DNA of 64,000 nucleotides, taken from positions 1 through 64,000 of the IMG/VR virus record IMGVR_UViG_3300010392_000664; one strand, written 5' to 3'. A program made the position numbers and the translations under genes. The stretch's first letter is position 1, and each line of letters opens with the position of its first letter. Source of the DNA: a virus. The notes under the pieces are model-generated. The model was not told the origin of the DNA, made no database searches, and saw nothing but the letters and a program-made list of their open reading frames with translations. Below are positions 57,274 to 64,000 of the stretch, one piece after another.

Positions 57274-58740
57274 TCAGTTCATCAACTCTTTGAACTTTTT
57301 AGTTCGTTCAGTCCTTTCATCAATTTCTTGGAATGCCTTCAGGGAATCCAGTAATTTGCTCCGCTGCCCCCTGTCAGCATAAGCCAGAATTGTTTTCATT
57401 GCTGCTTCAACGCCATTACTTTCGGCTTGCTTGCGAGCTTCAGCAAGTTTCTTAAGATGCTGGAACAGGCTTTTATCTTCTATCTTAGTTGTCGTGGAAA
57501 CATTAACCTCAGTTGGTGTCCCGGTTAGTTTGGGACTGCCGTCTTTATACTTCCAACCAACTCGAATGAAGTTTTCTTTATAACCATCATCATATTCTTC
57601 ATACATGATGATTACGTTTTTCTGAAATGTACCAACAACATGGCAATAACAATAATCATCCATATCGATGTCATTTTCATCCAGATAACCCTTAACCTGA
57701 GAATTCAAATCATCTCGAATGGCCTCGTAACTACCATCAATTGCCGACGAATAAAAACCTTTCTCGGAAATGACCAGATCTTTTTCTTCGGTCACTTCTT
57801 GGTTTTTGGTGTCATTGATTTTGGTTTCGACCGCATTGGTTTCTTTTGGTGAGCTACCTCCGCAGGAACATCCTTTACTTCCGGTTTCAGTTTTTGATTC
57901 GGATTTTGCTTTTTCGTCATCTTTGTTTTCCTTGGCAAGCACTAAAGTTTCCGGCACGACGAAGGTCTTGTCACGACGGTCCCGGATGCCTTGGCCCACA
58001 CTTTTCATGATTCCAGATGTAAGTTTACCGCCTTCAACCAACGAAAGCAGAACCTCTTCAACCACCGCATCAGCATTCGCCGGTACGGAAACAACGGATT
58101 CCTCAATGATGGCATACTTTTTGATGTCAAATCCACCAGCCATCCCATACTCGTCTTCATCTTTTAGCTGGCTGAATTCTAAAGCACTGAATCCGTGAGA
58201 AAACCTACCCATGTCATTGTCAACCATGACGGCAGCGTCTTTTGCCACGTCATTGATATCCACAATGGCCGAGTAAAGCGACAAACTTTTAGAAGTATGG
58301 CTTGCAACCCCCAACATTTTGCCAATCGGCAAAGTATGGATATGTTGCCACAACAGCAACATTTTAGGATCAAGAACAGCACCATCTGTTCTTAGAATAT
58401 CACCATCTCGATCCTTTGTTGACGTTGTCAAAACATGTTTGATCACCATCAATGTATTTTTAGGAAGTTCAATGGAAAGACCATCTTGTGAAATGATATC
58501 CTTTCCCTTATCTTCCACAACCATTTCATCATTGCTGTAGGTCAATGTTTCCGATGCCTTTTTGAGAACATCAGAAAAACTGACATTTGATTTAGATGCA
58601 AATTTATAACATGCATCTAAACCAACGCACGACTCAACAGTCTTGACGTAACGATCTGCCGTAAGGATGCCGCGATTGAACTCAGTGTTCTTAGCACCGC
58701 GTTCTTTCAGCAACTTAAGCAGTAGCTCATTTGGATCCAT
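57274..58740 (-). CDS. HK97-family prohead protease fused to a scaffold-like C-terminal region
   Basis: 488 aa from the ATG at 58740; a TTG at 58758 is an alternative. The S78 protease core is at about 85-260: LTTSTKDRDGDILRTDGAVL, MGRFSHGFSALEFS (His) and KKYAIIEESVVSVPANADA (Ser in SVPAN). The C-terminal 220 residues include a Cys patch (GCSCGGSS), a beta domain and a coiled coil. It should cut the capsid delta region during maturation. The length beyond a usual protease (about 200-250) suggests a fused scaffold. A 78-base leader separates it from the capsid gene. Confidence 0.85.
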   Translation of the reverse strand: MDPNELLLKLLKERGAKNTEFNRGILTADRYVKTVESCVGLDACYKFASKSNVSFSDVLKKASETLTYSNDEMVVEDKGKDIISQDGLSIELPKNTLMVIKHVLTTSTKDRDGDILRTDGAVLDPKMLLLWQHIHTLPIGKMLGVASHTSKSLSLYSAIVDINDVAKDAAVMVDNDMGRFSHGFSALEFSQLKDEDEYGMAGGFDIKKYAIIEESVVSVPANADAVVEEVLLSLVEGGKLTSGIMKSVGQGIRDRRDKTFVVPETLVLAKENKDDEKAKSESKTETGSKGCSCGGSSPKETNAVETKINDTKNQEVTEEKDLVISEKGFYSSAIDGSYEAIRDDLNSQVKGYLDENDIDMDDYCYCHVVGTFQKNVIIMYEEYDDGYKENFIRVGWKYKDGSPKLTGTPTEVNVSTTTKIEDKSLFQHLKKLAEARKQAESNGVEAAMKTILAYADRGQRSKLLDSLKAFQEIDERTERTKKFKELMN

Positions 58741-58741
58741 A

Positions 58742-59053
58742 TCAGATAGTCCGTCCAAAGTACTGAATATTTAGTTTAGTGTCACCGGCACTCTGACAGA
58801 ATTTAAATCCCTGCAACCATGCCCTGGTAACTTCAACATAACTACCACCAGCTTGAAGGATCATTCCACGAGAACCTCCTGGTGTCGATCCATCCAAAAC
58901 GTAGTTAATGTCACCCTCATCCTGAGCTTGGATTTGAGCAACAGTCGTTCCGTCAGGGATAGTAAGATCACTGACTGACTTCACCGCTGGGGTGTTAAGA
59001 TCAATTTGTTCATAGCCGAGGCAATTCACTATCGACTTCCTCTCGCTACACAT
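58742..59053 (-). CDS. small virion protein, possible decoration protein
   Basis: 103 aa. It has a beta-rich layout ending VTRAWLQGFKFCQSAGDTKLNIQYF. Gly/Ser-rich turns (DGSTPGGSRGMILQAGGSYVE) suit a capsid decoration or fibre-like protein. It lies between protease and two other structural genes and overlaps the upstream gene by 25 bases. Confidence 0.58.
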   Translation of the reverse strand: MCSERKSIVNCLGYEQIDLNTPAVKSVSDLTIPDGTTVAQIQAQDEGDINYVLDGSTPGGSRGMILQAGGSYVEVTRAWLQGFKFCQSAGDTKLNIQYFGRTI

Positions 59054-59385
59054 GTGGCATCAATGGCAACCAGTTGGCGGATAGCTTTTCGATGACCACT
59101 TTCGATTCTTTTCATCCATGCCAAAATGGTTCCGACGGAAACTTGATCTGAGCCATCCGGCACATCAGATTGAGCTTTGTTCATGTTACGGCTAACACCT
59201 AACCGTTTCAAAGCCCGAAAGGATCCCTCTCGGATCGAACGAGCACGGTCAACTGGGCCGGTGTTGATCCATCGGATGACATTCGCAAACTTTTGCTTAT
59301 CAAGAGCAACCACCTGTTGTGCTTCTTTTTCAGTACTGGAATTATCCAGAACAGGAGTTACTTGTGGGTTTTTTCGAACTGCCAT
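59029..59385 (-). CDS. hypothetical protein in the head gene block
   Basis: 118 aa, basic and helical (EKEAQQVVALDKQKFANVI, VGTILAWMKRIESGHRKAI). It carries a Cys near the C-terminus. No family recognised. Its place among head genes suggests a structural or assembly role. Confidence 0.58.
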   Translation of the reverse strand: MAVRKNPQVTPVLDNSSTEKEAQQVVALDKQKFANVIRWINTGPVDRARSIREGSFRALKRLGVSRNMNKAQSDVPDGSDQVSVGTILAWMKRIESGHRKAIRQLVAIDATCVARGSR

Positions 59386-59434
59386 GTTTTCCTCATTGTT
59401 ATAAGTAATTCTAACCTGCAGTCATGCCGCTAGA

Positions 59435-59992
59435 TTACGATTGACTGCTAGAGTTACTAGATGCCGAACTGCTCGATTGACTGCTGCTCGATAACGAGGA
59501 GGATGTCGAGCTAAAGGAACTCGGTGAGCTACTCGATGGTGAGCTACTTGACGATTGAGAACTGCTCGATGTCGATTGAGAACTGCTAGAGCTTGAAGAA
59601 CTGACCGAGAAGGAACTTGTGGAGCTAACCGAACTCTGGGAACTGCTCGATTGACTACTGCTCGATTGAGAAGAGCTGGAAGAAAGATCTTCCATCGAAA
59701 GAACAGAAAGCCGATCCCCTGACGAAGGTCCAGGAAATTGCAATTCACCGGTGTGGAAATTCAAAACATCCGTAGTTGATGTTTCCCCGGAATTTAGCAC
59801 ATCAACCAATTTTGCTTGCCAGATAGTGTTACTCGGAAGAGCAACAGTGACATTTTCAACTACCCCTGCATCAGCACTATGCTGTGCTGCTGGAGCAGAA
59901 TCATCACCTGCTCGATGCATTCTTGTGATAGTCAAGGTGCGGGTAGCCAAATTGGAAGGTGCCGGTCCCAGACCAAAAGTAACATTTTTCAT
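59435..59992 (-). CDS. head-block virion protein with long Ser/Gln-rich tail
   Basis: 185 aa from the ATG at 59992, with GGAG nine bases upstream. Residues 1-100 form a beta domain (ATRTLTITRMHRAGDDS, ENVTVALPSNTIWQAKLVDVL). The last 85 residues are nearly all Ser, broken by Gln, Pro, Thr and Phe (SSSSQSSSSQSSSSQ pattern). Codons are mixed AGY/TCN. Organisation is like the protein at 53122-53847, and both may project from the virion surface. Confidence 0.68.
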   Translation of the reverse strand: MKNVTFGLGPAPSNLATRTLTITRMHRAGDDSAPAAQHSADAGVVENVTVALPSNTIWQAKLVDVLNSGETSTTDVLNFHTGELQFPGPSSGDRLSVLSMEDLSSSSSQSSSSQSSSSQSSVSSTSSFSVSSSSSSSSQSTSSSSQSSSSSPSSSSPSSFSSTSSSLSSSSQSSSSASSNSSSQS

Positions 59993-60011
59993 TTCTGACT
60001 TCTCCAAGTGA

Positions 60012-60069
60012 AAACAGCGGCAATGCCATTAGTCGTAACAAATACAACTGAAAGGCATTGCCGCTGTTT
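60012..60069 (-). promoter_or_regulatory. 16-bp perfect inverted repeat in the leader of the Ser-rich protein gene
   Basis: AAACAGCGGCAATGCC (60012-60027) and GGCATTGCCGCTGTTT (60054-60069) pair over 16 bp with a 26-base loop. In minus-strand RNA it ends 20 bases before the start codon at 59992 and is followed by TTTTCAC. With the promoter at 60096 it would lie in the 5' leader, so it may be an attenuator or mRNA-stabilising hairpin; a plain terminator for upstream genes is also possible. Confidence 0.6.
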
Positions 60070-60082
60070 GTCTTACTTTGGC

Positions 60083-60125
60083 GTTGCGTTGACGCACTAT
60101 ACAAGATTAAAAAAATCAACGCAAC
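60083..60125 (-). promoter_or_regulatory. promoter overlapped by a 10-bp inverted repeat (possible operator)
   Basis: Minus strand TTGCGT (60119-60124), 17-base spacer, TATAGT (60096-60101). The repeat GTTGCGTTGA (60083-60092) and TCAACGCAAC (60116-60125) brackets the -10 and covers the -35, a layout typical of a site where a dimeric regulator controls the promoter. It would drive the capsid-protease genes. The 160-base gap around it (60008-60167) has no gene. Confidence 0.55.
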
Positions 60126-60167
60126 GTCTTATTTCTGGTTTTTGTATATTTTTACCAGATCTTTATT

Positions 60168-60377
60168 TTAAGAAGATCCAGGAACTTCACGCTCATCCGT
60201 AAGAACTCTGACGTGCTTTAATTCGTTAGAGTTTCCTTTAACTTCTAATCGAAGGGTGAAATCAGATCCTTTATTCATTGCTGCACAAAAGAATTCGTCA
60301 AACTCTCTCATTTTCATGATAAAAAGTTTCAGGGCAGCTTGGTCAAGAATATCTTGAAATGTTGCTTTGTTATTCAA
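60168..60377 (-). CDS. small hypothetical protein
   Basis: 69 aa. Helical first half (FQDILDQAALKLFIMKMREFD) and strand-rich second half (DFTLRLEVKGNSNELKHV). It overlaps the upstream gene by four bases and is the last gene before the 60083-60125 promoter. No family recognised. Confidence 0.58.
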   Translation of the reverse strand: MNNKATFQDILDQAALKLFIMKMREFDEFFCAAMNKGSDFTLRLEVKGNSNELKHVRVLTDEREVPGSS

Positions 60378-60802
60378 CTGTCACCCCATTTTGCTAATAT
60401 CTCAACATCTTTGCCCGCCCACATTTTGATATAGTCCAGCGTAGATTTTTGCACGGCTAAACTAGTATTTCTGAACGACCGAATAAATAATTTGTCTCCG
60501 GGAACAAAGATGACTTTTCTCAAACTAATATTCGCAACACCACTCACAGTAGAGGGCATCTGAGCATGCTCCTTACCGCACAACAATTCTTCATCATCTA
60601 CACCAATTCTCCGCATTCGATAATCAAGACAATTTACTATCAAAATCCGAAGTTCCGCACCGGAGAACTTTTCAATGGACCGACGGATTTTAAATGCATT
60701 GCTGGGAGGCATGTCATCTACTGCACGAACTAAAACTCGATCACCAGGGTCGAACTTGACTCGTTCAGTATGGACATTTTCTATATGGGGAATTGCTGGC
60801 AT
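60374..60802 (-). CDS. hypothetical protein made of two related domains
   Basis: 142 aa. Two repeats are visible: VKFDPGDRVLVRAVDDMPPS with GAELRILI (about 15-55), and VIFVPGDKLFIRSFRNTSLA with GKDVEILA (about 98-138). Each has the order strand-PGD-strand-helix-strand. So the protein arose by internal duplication. Between them is a segment RMRRIGVDDEEL. Function unknown; it lies in the head gene block. Confidence 0.62.
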   Translation of the reverse strand: MPAIPHIENVHTERVKFDPGDRVLVRAVDDMPPSNAFKIRRSIEKFSGAELRILIVNCLDYRMRRIGVDDEELLCGKEHAQMPSTVSGVANISLRKVIFVPGDKLFIRSFRNTSLAVQKSTLDYIKMWAGKDVEILAKWGDS

Positions 60803-60809
60803 TGTTCAC

Positions 60810-61118
60810 CTAAAAGATTTTTTGAATTGGTTGATTTCTCAAACTTGAGTTAATGTCAAGGGTCCATTGAGCTATCCGTTTCAACGCCTTAGCTTCATCT
60901 TCTGTATGCCGCCTGTCTCCTAGTTTATGTCTAGTAATTACAGCATTCCATAATTCGAAGTCAGCCTTGATAGTTAGTTCTGGGATCAATTGGGTTCCAT
61001 GTATTCTTTTATGCAATTGAAAAACAGACTGCAGTCTAGGATAAATTGCATTAATGAATTCCAATGTCGCTTCATCGGAATCTCGTAGAATATTAGCGTG
61101 CCTGTTGTCTTTTGTCAT
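60810..61118 (-). CDS. small hypothetical protein
   Basis: 102 aa, helical and basic (TLEFINAIYPRLQSVFQLHKR, TEDEAKALKRIAQWTLDI). Coupled by four-base overlap to the Mu-F-like gene upstream. Position suggests a head assembly role, but nothing specific is recognised. Confidence 0.58.
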   Translation of the reverse strand: MTKDNRHANILRDSDEATLEFINAIYPRLQSVFQLHKRIHGTQLIPELTIKADFELWNAVITRHKLGDRRHTEDEAKALKRIAQWTLDINSSLRNQPIQKIF

Positions 61119-62218
61119 GCTTCTAATTCTTCCGTCGTTCTTAAAGAGTGTTCCTCAATTAATTGATTTGCAGTATCACTTGTCATTCCGAACATGGTCA
61201 TAACAGTGCATAAACAATTCACGCGATCTTCTGCAGGCAGGTTAACATCTGCGGGCCATCGAACCATTACTCCGTTAAGATTCCACAAACCCTCCCCATC
61301 TTCCGGCACACCATCTAAATCAGCATGAGCGTCCCTTGTAGTATCGGCCAACACCGACAACCAACCACGACGAATATTGCGTTGCTGGGCCGTATCTACG
61401 ATCACCTGATTGATTGCCCTAGTACGGGCCGCATTTAGGGCGTGTCCGCTCTCTGTGCGGGCTATCCGGCGACCTCTCCGTTTACCGTAGATTCCTTCTT
61501 CCACAAGATTCGGGACCATGTTTTTAGCCATCGTTTCGATCGACTGGCCCTTAGCTATCCCATCTCGCAAATACTGCTCAATATCACCCGTTGTAGTTTT
61601 ATTAACATCTTCCCAATACGGTTGACTGAATGTTTCAGTCAGGCGGGATTGAATTTCTTCCTGCATCCAATTGGGGTACTCGGTTGAAAGCAATATATTC
61701 ACTGTTCCTAAAACAGATGCTAAGGTAATGAGTTTGGTATCTTCATCTTCAACCTCACCCTCAGTCAATTGCTGCAGTAACAATTCAGATGCAGTTGACA
61801 ATTTCGTTCTGTCAAATCCTTTAGAGGAATCCATAGAAGTAAGCAAAGTTTGCACCCGCATGACTTCTATAGAAGTGTTGATCCAAAATGGAACAATCAA
61901 TTCCAATAATTCTTGATTCCAATCCACCGAAGTGTGTATTTGATCCGCGAGACGGGTAGCTTGGTCATCCGTAGTGAATCCCTTAGATCCCGACATTTCG
62001 CTTAATCGAATGGAGGCGGATTCAATTTGCTTATTAAAAAACGGTTCTAGTAAATTTGACAGTGAACCGAACTTTTCGATTTGATTAGTGTTGATTTCTT
62101 TATAAACAGTTTTGCGAACATCTTCCGCCTGAAATTGACTTTTTAAGTCAATGACACATTTAGCCACATTTAACATTTTTGTGGCTACTTCTATCTTGTT
62201 GTCAATATGCAGAACCAT
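61115..62218 (-). CDS. minor head protein, Mu gpF / SPP1 gp7-like
   Basis: 367 aa. The conserved C-terminal module is clear: GRRIARTESGHALNAARTRAI, WLSVLADTTRDAHADLDG, and LPAEDRVNCLCTV. These are the ARTE, R.aH..ldG and p....NC.C elements of the family. The N-terminal 250 residues are helical. Such proteins bind the portal and DNA inside the prohead. Stop/start overlap with the portal gene is one base. Confidence 0.88.
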   Translation of the reverse strand: MVLHIDNKIEVATKMLNVAKCVIDLKSQFQAEDVRKTVYKEINTNQIEKFGSLSNLLEPFFNKQIESASIRLSEMSGSKGFTTDDQATRLADQIHTSVDWNQELLELIVPFWINTSIEVMRVQTLLTSMDSSKGFDRTKLSTASELLLQQLTEGEVEDEDTKLITLASVLGTVNILLSTEYPNWMQEEIQSRLTETFSQPYWEDVNKTTTGDIEQYLRDGIAKGQSIETMAKNMVPNLVEEGIYGKRRGRRIARTESGHALNAARTRAINQVIVDTAQQRNIRRGWLSVLADTTRDAHADLDGVPEDGEGLWNLNGVMVRWPADVNLPAEDRVNCLCTVMTMFGMTSDTANQLIEEHSLRTTEELEA

Positions 62219-63879
62219 TATTTAGATTCTAATAACAGGGCAGGTGGTTTTTCTTCCTGCAGCCCACCTTTTGACAAGACGGATTCTATCAAACTCTGTG
62301 GAGTTTCAATAAGAGCATCTACCGACAGCTTCAGAGCTTTGGCCGCATCATCCAATGCTTGATCTTCTGGTGAGGGTGGGTCACCCTCACTTGGCGGAAA
62401 TCCTCCTTGGTCTTGCGGAGGATCTTGTTCAATTTTGTCACCGGCGATTTGATTTGCGAGATCATCGGGCAACCCCAATCCGATTAGAATACCACGACCT
62501 TGTTCTACGGAAATCGTGCCTTCAGCCACAGCTTCAGCAGCATTCACTACTCCATGAATGTTTTGCTTTGAGATATAAGCCTCATTACCATCAACATCAG
62601 GAGGCAGGCCCATAAAAGCTCTGAATTCATTTTGTGTGATGTCACCACGATCCCTTGCTTTCTCGTACATGGTTTTTTCCATGCTGGGATCTGTTGCAAC
62701 GCACGGCTCTGACCATACCCGGTACTTTTCCTGCACTTTATTTGTTTGCGATTTATTAGCAAACCCGGTGAGGATAATCCCCAGCATGTCAAGAAAAGCA
62801 TTCACTCTTTGGCAAAAGCGATCCTGAACCACAAACGCCTGAGCATAACTACCGGCCATTTCTTCACCCAAGATAAATGGATGAACTCCAAAAGCCGACA
62901 AAATTCTGGATCGGATTGCCTTTTCTGACTTTTCCCACCCCATTTCATTCTGGGTAGCCGACAGACGTTCGATTTTGTCAATATACCCATCAATGATAGC
63001 CGGATTGCCATAATCAGCTACTCCCTTACTGACTCGGCCAATAGCTCCATGAACCTGCCTACGTTGGGCAGCAGTCAACCGAGGCCGGATACCTGCCGGG
63101 ACGTCGGGGTGAGGATTTGTTCCCATTGTGATAATGACAGACGGGAACACACCATTTTCAAAAAACACCTTTTGTGAATTTTGAATATGATCATCAATAC
63201 TGATAGCGTTGTTTTGTGAATGGGCAGGTGCCATTGCTTTAGTGACATCCGACGGATCCGGTATGTAGGCAAATCCTACCTGATCCCTACTGAATGGTTC
63301 AGCGTTATATGATTTTGAAGGGTCATTTGGATTCACAATCTTAAATTCAGAGAATGCACCTTTCTCATGAATAGGCTGTACCCAGGTAGTGGGCAACGAA
63401 AACATTTCAAACTTACCTTCACCATTCTCACCACCAAAGATGTAACTCCATCCGGTAAGATTTAAATTGGCAATGAAATTATAAACGAATTGCCATTTGC
63501 CCTGAATGGCATTCGGTTGACTTAATGCATCCAAAAAAGGATGATCAACAATAACCTCTTCCTCGTTCAAAGCTGATTTATGGGAAACCGACTTTGATGA
63601 AGTCCATTGCTTCTTATCAGTTTTTGAATTCATTTTAGACATTACAATGGACTTAGAAGCACCCTCCATTGCAATAGCATTCACTGCCGCATGCACCCAA
63701 CCCCTGAAAAGAGCATACCGTTGCCTGTTACCGGATTGGCTTTGCATACCAGCAGTTAAAGAACCGGTCCCTAGATCGAAATCAAAGGAACCGGCTTGTT
63801 TCATTCTCAAAGCCTGCTCATACGTTGATCGTGAACGGGCTTTAGACCGAGCTAAAGATTTTGTCAAAGCACTAGCCAT
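62218..63879 (-). CDS. portal protein
   Basis: 553 aa, HK97-type portal. Visible parts: WVHAAVNAIAMEGASKSIVM, HPFLDALSQPNAIQGKWQFVYNF (broken here by length limits), TGWSYIFGGENGEG, KMEWKS-like helix region at IERLSATQNEMGWEKSEKAI and HPFILGEEMAGSYAQAFVVQ. The tail is Pro/Asp/Glu rich. It forms the dodecameric channel through which TerL pumps DNA. Confidence 0.88.
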   Translation of the reverse strand: MASALTKSLARSKARSRSTYEQALRMKQAGSFDFDLGTGSLTAGMQSQSGNRQRYALFRGWVHAAVNAIAMEGASKSIVMSKMNSKTDKKQWTSSKSVSHKSALNEEEVIVDHPFLDALSQPNAIQGKWQFVYNFIANLNLTGWSYIFGGENGEGKFEMFSLPTTWVQPIHEKGAFSEFKIVNPNDPSKSYNAEPFSRDQVGFAYIPDPSDVTKAMAPAHSQNNAISIDDHIQNSQKVFFENGVFPSVIITMGTNPHPDVPAGIRPRLTAAQRRQVHGAIGRVSKGVADYGNPAIIDGYIDKIERLSATQNEMGWEKSEKAIRSRILSAFGVHPFILGEEMAGSYAQAFVVQDRFCQRVNAFLDMLGIILTGFANKSQTNKVQEKYRVWSEPCVATDPSMEKTMYEKARDRGDITQNEFRAFMGLPPDVDGNEAYISKQNIHGVVNAAEAVAEGTISVEQGRGILIGLGLPDDLANQIAGDKIEQDPPQDQGGFPPSEGDPPSPEDQALDDAAKALKLSVDALIETPQSLIESVLSKGGLQEEKPPALLLESK

Positions 63880-63883
63880 TTAA

Positions 63884-64000
63884 TCATTCCGGCCTAGAGT
63901 GTGATGATCCCACGGCAACTGCACGTGCTATTTCGATAGCACTTTCAGCATCAAACCTATCAAGTAAAACTTGATTAGCTGATATTAATCCGGGGATTGT
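63884..64000 (-). CDS. C-terminal end of an upstream gene, 5' part beyond window
   Basis: One minus-strand frame is open from the window edge to a TGA at 63884, giving 38 residues that end VAVGSSHSRPE. The composition (GLISANQVLLDRFDAESAIEIA as a helical segment) reads as coding. It ends four bases before the portal start. The gene cannot be identified from this fragment. Confidence 0.55.
   Translation of the reverse strand, partial: TIPGLISANQVLLDRFDAESAIEIARAVAVGSSHSRPE

Noticed and set aside
1-64000. Prophage or temperate phage
   Set aside because: No integrase, excisionase, repressor or attachment site was seen; replication and recombination genes suit a lytic phage, though missing flanks limit certainty.

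Overview
The window looks like most of the genome of a tailed double-stranded DNA phage with a long, probably non-contractile tail. Every convincing gene lies on the minus strand, so transcription runs from high to low coordinates. The genes are tightly packed, with many ATGA stop/start overlaps. A partial gene runs off each end. Shine-Dalgarno sites (AAGGAG type) and sigma-70-like promoters (for example TTGACA-N17-TACAAT) indicate an ordinary bacterial host with the standard genetic code. CMP-sugar and GT-A type genes hint at a Gram-negative-type envelope. Poly-serine virion proteins and a HARE-HTH protein would fit a planctomycete-like host, but that is only an inference. No integrase, repressor or CRISPR array was seen, and no endolysin was recognised.

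In transcription order, 64000 to 45206 is the structural block: portal, Mu-F/SPP1-gp7-like head protein, prohead protease, HK97-type major capsid protein, head-tail completion proteins, major tail protein, a gpG/gpGT pair joined by a -1 frameshift, tape measure, and large tail-tip or adhesin proteins. Four virion proteins carry poly-serine tracts. From 45151 to 35615 comes a carbohydrate and methylation block: a Maf/DUF115-like protein, a DNA methyltransferase, GT-A glycosyltransferases, FkbM and other SAM methyltransferases, a sulfotransferase-like protein and a KdsB-like CMP-sugar synthetase. It ends at a strong terminator.

A TTGACA/TACAAT promoter then starts the early and replication block (35490 to about 7400): a sigma factor, SNF2 helicase, primase, HARE-HTH protein, DUF932 protein, an Acb2/Tad1-like small protein, tRNA-like RNAs, a ProQ/FinO-domain protein, an initiator with origin-like repeats inside its gene, DnaB-like helicase, sliding clamp, a UDG-exonuclease separated from its family A polymerase, MazG, clamp loader, gp32-like SSB, RecA/UvsX-like recombinase, CsrA, flap exonuclease, RuvC-like resolvase, and a split Rad50 with Mre11. 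The last genes (7430 to 1) include an epimerase, a second DNA methyltransferase, a terminase small subunit interrupted by an HNH domain, and the terminase large subunit.

The most unusual points are: an apparent virion glycosylation kit beside poly-serine virion proteins; three tRNA-like RNAs with T-arms and acceptor-like stems but no normal anticodon arm; two phage-borne RNA regulators (CsrA and ProQ/FinO); three key proteins that are split or interrupted (Rad50 at its zinc hook, DNA polymerase between exo and pol, terminase small subunit by HNH); and a lambda-like origin layout inside the initiator gene.
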